Assembly (NCBI GenBank): GCA_964607135.1
Contig: CAZSIV010000008.1
Coordinates: 18,611 to 82,610 of the forward strand
DNA: 64,000 bases
Direction of reading: 5' to 3'
DNA from: Metaruminococcus_A sp964607135
Lineage (GTDB): Bacteria; Bacillota; Clostridia; Oscillospirales; Ruminococcaceae
In this document: positions 59,108 through 64,000 of the stretch, piece by piece
Position numbering within the stretch: position 1 is the first letter of the stretch
Layout: each line of letters begins with the position of its first letter
Made by a program: the position numbers and the translations under genes
Notes under the pieces: model-generated
The model's input: only the letters and a program-made list of their open reading frames with translations
What the model was told of the DNA's origin: nothing
Databases searched by the model: none

Positions 59108-61162
59108 TTACTCCACGCCGCGGTAGGACAGCCCCCGGGTAAAGCTCCCGAAGGGTTTCGCCCCGGCTTTGTAGCTTTCCCAAACCGCGGCGCATTCCTC
59201 CGCGGTCTCCCCGGTAAAATAGAGCAGGCCGAAATCGGCGAACCGGGTATCCGCCTGTTTGTCAGACAGAAGCAGGGGGACGCAGTTGAAAAGCTCCGCC
59301 ATCTCCCCGTCGCACCGCACCGGAAACCGGTTCCCCAGCCGGTCGGTGAGAAACCGACCGTTACAGCCGCCGCATCCCCGCCGCGCCTTGAGCGGACAGT
59401 TGCGGAAGATCATCAGCGGAAGCCTTCCGTAAAGCATCAGACCCACCGGCGCCGGGGAACGGAGCCGGGAAGCCTGCGCGAGCTTCATCTCAAAGGACGC
59501 GATAATATCGACCGCACCGAGCCGGGCGGCTTCTGCGGCGGCATAGGAGTTGACGAGGTTTAAGCCGAACATCCCATGGGAGATCAGCCCAAACCGCTCC
59601 GCCGGCCCAAACTGCCCGATGTTCTGAATCCCGGCGCGGAGAAACCCGGCTTTTGCGGCATCCTCTATCTGACGGATGAGCTTTCTCTCGTCGTACCGCA
59701 CCCGGGGCAATTCTAAAATTAACCGTTCCCGGATGGGATGCAGGGCCGCCCGGTTTCGGAGTGCCTCCTCCAGCGGAAGATAGAAAAAATCCGTCTCTTC
59801 CATCGGAAACGCCGTCATCTGCTCAAAGCGGGAAAAACGGGGCCGCAGTTTACAGCCGCCTTTGGGAAACTCCCCCCGGAGAGGAGAAGCTATCTCGTAA
59901 AAAGGCCGTTTTTCCGTTGCGGAGCGGAGCTCGTCCAGCCGGCTCACAGCCTCCCGCCGCAGAGCGTTGAGGGCGGACGCGGCCAGGATAGGAGTTCCTT
60001 CCCCACGAAAAGAAAATGCCTTTAGATAATACGGCGTTCCGCCCAGCTTCTCCAGAGCGGCTTTCGCCCGCGCTTCGTCCGTCGGACGGTTTTCGGCCCG
60101 CTCCACCGCAGGCCCGGTTATTTCGACCCGGTTCCCCCGGTCATCCTCGGCGGAGAGCACCGCCGGCTTCCCCTCGGACAAAACCAGCTCCATCCGCAGG
60201 GGAACCCTCTGCAAAACCGTTTTGTTTTCCGCCGCCAGCCGCTTCAGAACGCCCTGCGCAGCAGCGGCGTCCTCTTTGGTGCGGGAACCGAACATCGCCA
60301 GATCGCGCCGATTTTCGAGATAGCCGTTCGTAAAACCGCTCCTGGAAAAAACGGAGCGGAGGGTCTGTAGATCCGGCTCGCCGCCCCGGAGCTTCCGATA
60401 GACCGCGCGGACAGCCGCACCCACATATTCGGGGCGCTTCATCCGCCCCTCGATCTTAAAGGACGACACCCCAAGCTCCGCAAGCGCTCCCAGATTCTCC
60501 AAAGCGGATAAATCCTTTAAGGACAGGTCGGCCGAGCCGCTGCCGTCCACCGAGAAGGGGAGACGGCAGGGCTGGGCACAGCCGCCCCGGTTGGCGCTGC
60601 GGGAGCCAATCATAGCGCTCAGGGTGCACTGGCCTGAAACCGACATGCAGAGCGCCCCATGGACAAAGACTTCGAGCTCGATCGGGGATGCTTTCGCGAT
60701 CACACCGATCTCTTCGAGGGTCAGCTCCCGGGCCAGAACCGCCCGTTTGAAGCCGAGCTTCGCCGCCTGCAATACGCCGGAAAGAGATGTTACACTCATC
60801 TGGGTCGAGGCGTGGAGCGGCATCGCAGGCGCCCACACCCGCAGCAGGGCGGCGACCCCCAGATCCTGCACAATCAGCGCATCCACCCCTGTATCGCAGG
60901 CCGTTCGGACGCACTCCCTCAAAGCGGTAAATTCATTGTCGAACACAATGGTGTTCACCGCCTGATAAACCTTTGCCCCGCACCTGTGGCAGAGCGAAAC
61001 AGCGCGGGAGAGCTCCCCTGCGTCAAAATTCGCAGCCGAAGCGCGGGCCGAAAAGTTTTTCTGCCCGAGATAGACCGCATCGGCGCCGCTGTTGACGGCC
61101 GCCGCAACCGCCTCAAAGCTCCCGGCGGGCGCGAGGATTTCCGGGAATTCAGCGCTTGCCAT
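59108..61162 (-). CDS. U32 family peptidase, long form
   Basis: 684 residues. The U32 core is at the N terminus: ILAPAGSFEAVAAAVNSGADAVYLG, MPLHASTQMSV, EVFVHGALCMSVSGQCTLS, GGCAQPCR, with the conserved cysteines. About 250 further residues at the C terminus (DUF3656-like) contain a second cysteine group (NCPLKARRGCGGCNG). Relatives include RlhA-type RNA hydroxylation enzymes, so RNA modification is as likely as proteolysis. Overlaps zapA by 14 bases. Confidence 0.85.
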   Translation of the reverse strand: MASAEFPEILAPAGSFEAVAAAVNSGADAVYLGQKNFSARASAANFDAGELSRAVSLCHRCGAKVYQAVNTIVFDNEFTALRECVRTACDTGVDALIVQDLGVAALLRVWAPAMPLHASTQMSVTSLSGVLQAAKLGFKRAVLARELTLEEIGVIAKASPIELEVFVHGALCMSVSGQCTLSAMIGSRSANRGGCAQPCRLPFSVDGSGSADLSLKDLSALENLGALAELGVSSFKIEGRMKRPEYVGAAVRAVYRKLRGGEPDLQTLRSVFSRSGFTNGYLENRRDLAMFGSRTKEDAAAAQGVLKRLAAENKTVLQRVPLRMELVLSEGKPAVLSAEDDRGNRVEITGPAVERAENRPTDEARAKAALEKLGGTPYYLKAFSFRGEGTPILAASALNALRREAVSRLDELRSATEKRPFYEIASPLRGEFPKGGCKLRPRFSRFEQMTAFPMEETDFFYLPLEEALRNRAALHPIRERLILELPRVRYDERKLIRQIEDAAKAGFLRAGIQNIGQFGPAERFGLISHGMFGLNLVNSYAAAEAARLGAVDIIASFEMKLAQASRLRSPAPVGLMLYGRLPLMIFRNCPLKARRGCGGCNGRFLTDRLGNRFPVRCDGEMAELFNCVPLLLSDKQADTRFADFGLLYFTGETAEECAAVWESYKAGAKPFGSFTRGLSYRGVE

Positions 61163-61538
61163 CGGGGGCAATATTCCGTCGGAGCTCCTTAAGCCCCATC
61201 TCTGTCTTCAGACTTTCGATCTCCCGCTCCCGGTCTTCGAGGGCGATGCGGAGGTTGTCGGCCTCGGCCCGCGCCTTGCCCGCCTCCTCGACATAGTTGC
61301 GGATCTCCCCCCGGATGTTGTCCATATCCGAGGTGGTTTTATAGCTGTCGTCCATCAGGCTCAGCCCCACCAGAATGGCGGCGGATGAAAGGGAGAGGGT
61401 ATCGTTTTCCTCCATCAGTTCGGTGATCTTCTGATCCAGCCGGGCGGCGAGCTGCTGGACGTAGGCCGGCTGTTCGTCCGCCTGAAGGGAATACTCCTTT
61501 CCACAGATTGTGATCTTCACTTTGTTTCCTTTGTTCAT
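61149..61538 (-). CDS. zapA: cell-division protein ZapA
   Basis: 129 residues. The N-terminal ZapA domain (KVKITICGKEYSLQADEQP, YVQQLAARLDQKI) is followed by a long coiled coil. Cross-links FtsZ filaments. Longer than E. coli ZapA, as is usual in Firmicutes. Confidence 0.88.
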   Translation of the reverse strand: MNKGNKVKITICGKEYSLQADEQPAYVQQLAARLDQKITELMEENDTLSLSSAAILVGLSLMDDSYKTTSDMDNIRGEIRNYVEEAGKARAEADNLRIALEDREREIESLKTEMGLKELRRNIAPDGKR

Positions 61539-61620
61539 CTTTCCACCTGCTTATGTAGTTTCAAGTTCATATCGTTTCCCGCCCCTTTGAGCTTCCCTCA
61601 AAGGGGCGGATGGATTTCCG

Positions 61621-62163
61621 CTATTTCAGCAGCCCTTCCCGCACCGCCGTTTTCAGCACTGCGATCTGGGTCTTACAGTCGGGCAGCTCGCCGTTCAGCA
61701 CCATCGAAAGAAGGGTTTTGAGCGGAATCTTTTCCACCTTCAGAAATTCCCCCTCGTCCAGCCTCTGCTCTGAAAAGGACAGCCCCTTTGCCAGAAAGAC
61801 CGGAATGACCTCCTCACAGTAGGCCGGCGTGGGGTAGATTTTCCCCAGAAAAAAGTATTCCTCCGCTGTCGCCCCGATCTCTTCAAGCAGCTCGCGTTTC
61901 CCGCACGCGAGGGCGTCTTCGCCGTAGTTGAGCTTCCCCGCCGGGATTTCGAGAACAGCCTCTCTCGCCCCGTGGCGGTACTGGCGCACCATATAGACGT
62001 TTTCAGCCTCATCCAACGGGAGAATCCCCACCCCGCCGGGATGCTCCACGATCTCCCGCGCGGCCTCTCTACCGTCCTCCAGCGCCACCTTGTCCCGGCG
62101 CAGGTTGATGATCTTCCCCTCGTAGATGCGCTCCGACGAGAGAATGCTCTCCTCCAGCTTCAC
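61621..62163 (-). CDS. ADP-ribose pyrophosphatase, Nudix
   Basis: 180 residues. MVRQYRHGAREAVLEIPAGK and the Nudix box GEDALACGKRELLEEIGA followed by YPTPAYCEEVI are those of NudF-type enzymes that cleave ADP-ribose to AMP and ribose 5-phosphate. Monocistronic or following zapA's operon in the opposite order (upstream of it). Confidence 0.9.
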   Translation of the reverse strand: MKLEESILSSERIYEGKIINLRRDKVALEDGREAAREIVEHPGGVGILPLDEAENVYMVRQYRHGAREAVLEIPAGKLNYGEDALACGKRELLEEIGATAEEYFFLGKIYPTPAYCEEVIPVFLAKGLSFSEQRLDEGEFLKVEKIPLKTLLSMVLNGELPDCKTQIAVLKTAVREGLLK

Positions 62164-62451
62164 AACAGGCTCCCCCTTTATGCATTCGGTTTTAGTCGGG
62201 GGAACCGCCGCTGAATCAAACCACCCCTGCTTTTTAAACAGGGGGAGCGTCTTTCCAGTGGTTTTATCGCCCTCTTATCTTTTATTATCACACAATCTTT
62301 CCCAAAATACAACCCGGAATCGCTTTATAAACATGGGAATTCCTCAAAAATTTGGCGGACGCCGGTCGTCACATAAACGGCGCGCCGCCTCAATATAATA
62401 TTTTAACGGCGGCCGGATCGGGCCGCAGAGGATTGTCTTTCGGAGGCGTTT

Positions 62452-63336
62452 ATGTTAGAAGAGCTCTTTTCCCATGGTTTCTGTTACGAAAAAATTGTAG
62501 AATATTTATCAAACCGTTGCAGGGAATGCCCCATCCTGCGCAGGATTCCCATGGGGAAGAGCAGCTGCGGAAGAAGGCTGCCTGCCGTTGCAATCGGGAA
62601 CTTAAAAAACCCAGTGCTGTTCGCCGCGGGTTTTTCGGCCGACGACCGGGCGAGCGTCCTGCTCCTGCTCCGTTTCTTAGCGGATCTCACCGACCCGGAG
62701 GATGCGCAGGGAATCGTCTCGGCAGGAAATCTCCCCCGTTTTTTTGACCGAGGCGGGCTGATCCTCCTGCCGATGGTCAACCCGGACGGTTTCGAAATTG
62801 CCGCGCGCGGAACCGACGCCGCGCTCTACCTGAAAAAACTTGCGCAGATGGCGGAGACACGGATGGATGGAGCCTGGCGCTCCTCCGCCACCGGGGTCGA
62901 CCTCACCAAAAATTTCGACCTCGCCTTTGACTACGACAGCGGGTGGAACGGGCGGGCCGGGGAACCGGATTTCCCCGGAAGCCGCCCGGAGAGCGAAGCG
63001 GAGACCAAGGCGTTGATCCGGCTGTGTTCCGCGTTCCATCTCAAACGGGTTGTGGAATTCCGCACGCCGGGAGAAGCCATCCTCCCCGCCTACGGACAGT
63101 ACGCCCCGCCGAACGCACAGATCAGCGGAGAGTTGATTGCCAGCTCCTGCGGATACCATCTACCCGACCCGTCGGATGCTTTTGAACGGGGGAGCTTTAA
63201 GGACTGGTTTGCCATGCGCAGCGGCCGGGAAGGGTATACGATCAAAGCCGGGCGGAGCAGTCCGGTCCCGGAAGAAGACCTGAAGCCGCTCTACGCCCGG
63301 CTGGTGCAGACCATGCTGCTCTGCATGGTTTTGTGA
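62452..63336 (+). CDS. M14 carboxypeptidase-like pseudoenzyme
   Basis: 294 residues. Structural hallmarks of M14 peptidases remain: LPMVNPDGFE (107-115), GVDLTKNFD (148-156), GSRPESEAE and DWFAMRSGREGYTI. But every catalytic part is changed: the HxxE zinc motif is replaced by GFSADDR at 60-66, the second zinc histidine by Arg204 in EFRTPGEA, and the catalytic glutamate by Lys265 in TIKAGR. It should not bind zinc or cut peptides. TTG/ATG choice: ATG at 62452. It may have a binding or regulatory role, for example in sporulation peptidoglycan. Confidence 0.75.
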   Translation: MLEELFSHGFCYEKIVEYLSNRCRECPILRRIPMGKSSCGRRLPAVAIGNLKNPVLFAAGFSADDRASVLLLLRFLADLTDPEDAQGIVSAGNLPRFFDRGGLILLPMVNPDGFEIAARGTDAALYLKKLAQMAETRMDGAWRSSATGVDLTKNFDLAFDYDSGWNGRAGEPDFPGSRPESEAETKALIRLCSAFHLKRVVEFRTPGEAILPAYGQYAPPNAQISGELIASSCGYHLPDPSDAFERGSFKDWFAMRSGREGYTIKAGRSSPVPEEDLKPLYARLVQTMLLCMVL

Positions 63337-63405
63337 TTTAAGCGGAGCGCCTCCGCACTCAATTCGGCCGGGTGGCCTTGCGGGACGGCGAACCGCCGGA
63401 CTCTA

Positions 63406-63438
63406 AAAAGCGCAGGCAATTGAATTGCCTGCGCTTTT
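63406..63438. terminator. bidirectional terminator
   Basis: AAAAGCGCAGGCAATT pairs almost without loop with AATTGCCTGCGCTTTT, with T-runs on both strands. Ends the M14-like gene; it is also downstream of the DegV gene. Confidence 0.85.
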
Positions 63439-63520
63439 CCTTTTGTTATTTATTTTTTATCCGACCTTGCGGGGCAGTAAAAGATATTCTGAAAAAATGA
63501 TCCGACGGACAGAAACCTGC

Positions 63521-64000
63521 CTATTCCTCGATATAAAGAACGCCCAGCGTATTCTGTCCGCAGTGGGAAGTGATGGTGGAGCCTGCGACCGTTTCGACGA
63601 TCTCATCAAACGAGTACATTTCCTCGATCTTGTTCCGCACGCTCTCCACAGCCTCCCGGCTGCATCCGGTGTGGGTGATAAAGATCAGGTCCTTTTTCAT
63701 TTTTCTGCCGGCAAGCCGATCCGCGGTATAAAGAGGAAGCACCTTGTCAATAGCGCCGCGGTACTTTTTGCCGACCTTCATTTCCCCGTCGACAACCTCG
63801 ATGCAGGGCTTGAGCTTCAACAGGTTCGCCCCCAGGGCCGCAAGGCCGGAGCAGCGCCCCCCTTTATAGAGATAGTCGAGCCTGTCTATGACAAAGCTGG
63901 CGCGGATTTTGGGGATGATCATTTCCTCGTGCGCTGCGATTTCTTCGATAAGGTAGAATAAGTTTCGCAAAAAGAAAAAGAGACATAGTTTGCAGTCCTC
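63521..64000 (-). CDS. DegV family protein, 3' part (cut by window edge)
   Basis: The C-terminal 150 or so residues of a DegV fatty-acid-binding protein: RASFVIDRLDYLYKGGRCS, ALGANLLKLKPCIEV, and TITSHCGQNTLGVLYIEE at the end. DegV (FakB-like) proteins carry fatty acids to the FakA kinase. The N-terminal part is outside the window; residues just inside the edge look unlike the family, so a frameshift near 63960 is possible. Confidence 0.85.
   Translation of the reverse strand, partial: EDCKLCLFFFLRNLFYLIEEIAAHEEMIIPKIRASFVIDRLDYLYKGGRCSGLAALGANLLKLKPCIEVVDGEMKVGKKYRGAIDKVLPLYTADRLAGRKMKKDLIFITHTGCSREAVESVRNKIEEMYSFDEIVETVAGSTITSHCGQNTLGVLYIEE

Overview
The window is 64 kb of a spore-forming, Gram-positive Clostridia chromosome, most likely a gut member of the Oscillospiraceae/Ruminococcaceae. 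The evidence is an intact pro-sigma-K gene, a YabE-like G5/3D cell-wall protein, the mreB-mreC-mreD-PBP2-minD-mgsA cluster, pyruvate kinase with the C-terminal PEP-utiliser domain, U32 peptidase next to ZapA, strong AGGAGG ribosome sites, many TTG starts and a GC-rich sequence. No rRNA, prophage, integrase, transposase or CRISPR array is visible.

Layout. 1-1.4 kb: a CARF-DUF1887 (Card1/Can2-like) nuclease at the left edge and a tiny convergent gene. 1.5-7.7 kb: house-cleaning enzymes (two Nudix hydrolases, a nitroreductase, a serine hydrolase, a zinc PLC-like protein), a UMF1-type transporter and a flavodoxin. 7.8-13.4 kb: carbohydrate genes (DUF6259 protein, GH3 glycosidase) and two VOC-fold paralogues; facing them is a small basic-protein gene with no stop codon before its terminator. 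13.6-16.1 kb: a three-gene cluster of tiny membrane proteins and a MATE exporter with a leader terminator. 16.3-16.7 kb: tRNA-Met, tRNA-Glu and a 26-bp perfect hairpin. 17-24 kb: an AT-richer three-gene ABC-2 exporter, a beta-helix glycosidase, and a MerR-ABC operon with a 19-bp-spacer promoter. 24.2-27.3 kb: a BceAB-type peptide exporter with a tandem operator and a 40-residue membrane protein. 27.4-30 kb: sigK, tRNA-Pro and the YabE-like gene. 30.7-35.6 kb: a glycyl-radical activase interrupted by an artificial assembly gap, pyruvate kinase, sodium-pump beta and gamma subunits, DedA. 35.6-39.4 kb: TcdA, RidA, DAHP synthase with a Phe/Tyr-type leader-peptide attenuator, and a CE15-like esterase. 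39.4-40.0 kb: five 96-bp tandem repeats inside 14-bp terminal inverted repeats. 40-49 kb: acetyltransferases, regulators, a URO-D-like protein divergent from an AraC regulator, a radical SAM enzyme, a second serine hydrolase, Maf and a polysaccharide deacetylase. 49-58.4 kb, minus strand: aspS, hisS, mgsA, minD, PBP2, mreD, mreC, mreB. 58.5-64 kb: dUTPase, U32 peptidase, ZapA, ADP-ribose pyrophosphatase, a catalytically dead M14-family protein and the 3' end of a DegV gene.

How the genes fit together. The mre/PBP2/minD block, ZapA, the deacetylase and the G5/3D protein serve the cell wall and division. The GH3, DUF6259, beta-helix and CE15 proteins suggest use of plant polysaccharides. The beta and gamma sodium-pump subunits sit in one run with pyruvate kinase, linking the phosphoenolpyruvate-pyruvate node to sodium export. 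The most interesting points are the aroF attenuator, the gene whose terminator lies inside its reading frame, the 96-bp repeat element, the MATE leader, the orphan Card1-like nuclease, the M14 pseudoenzyme, and the identical 55-bp flanks that show the 100-N gap is artificial.
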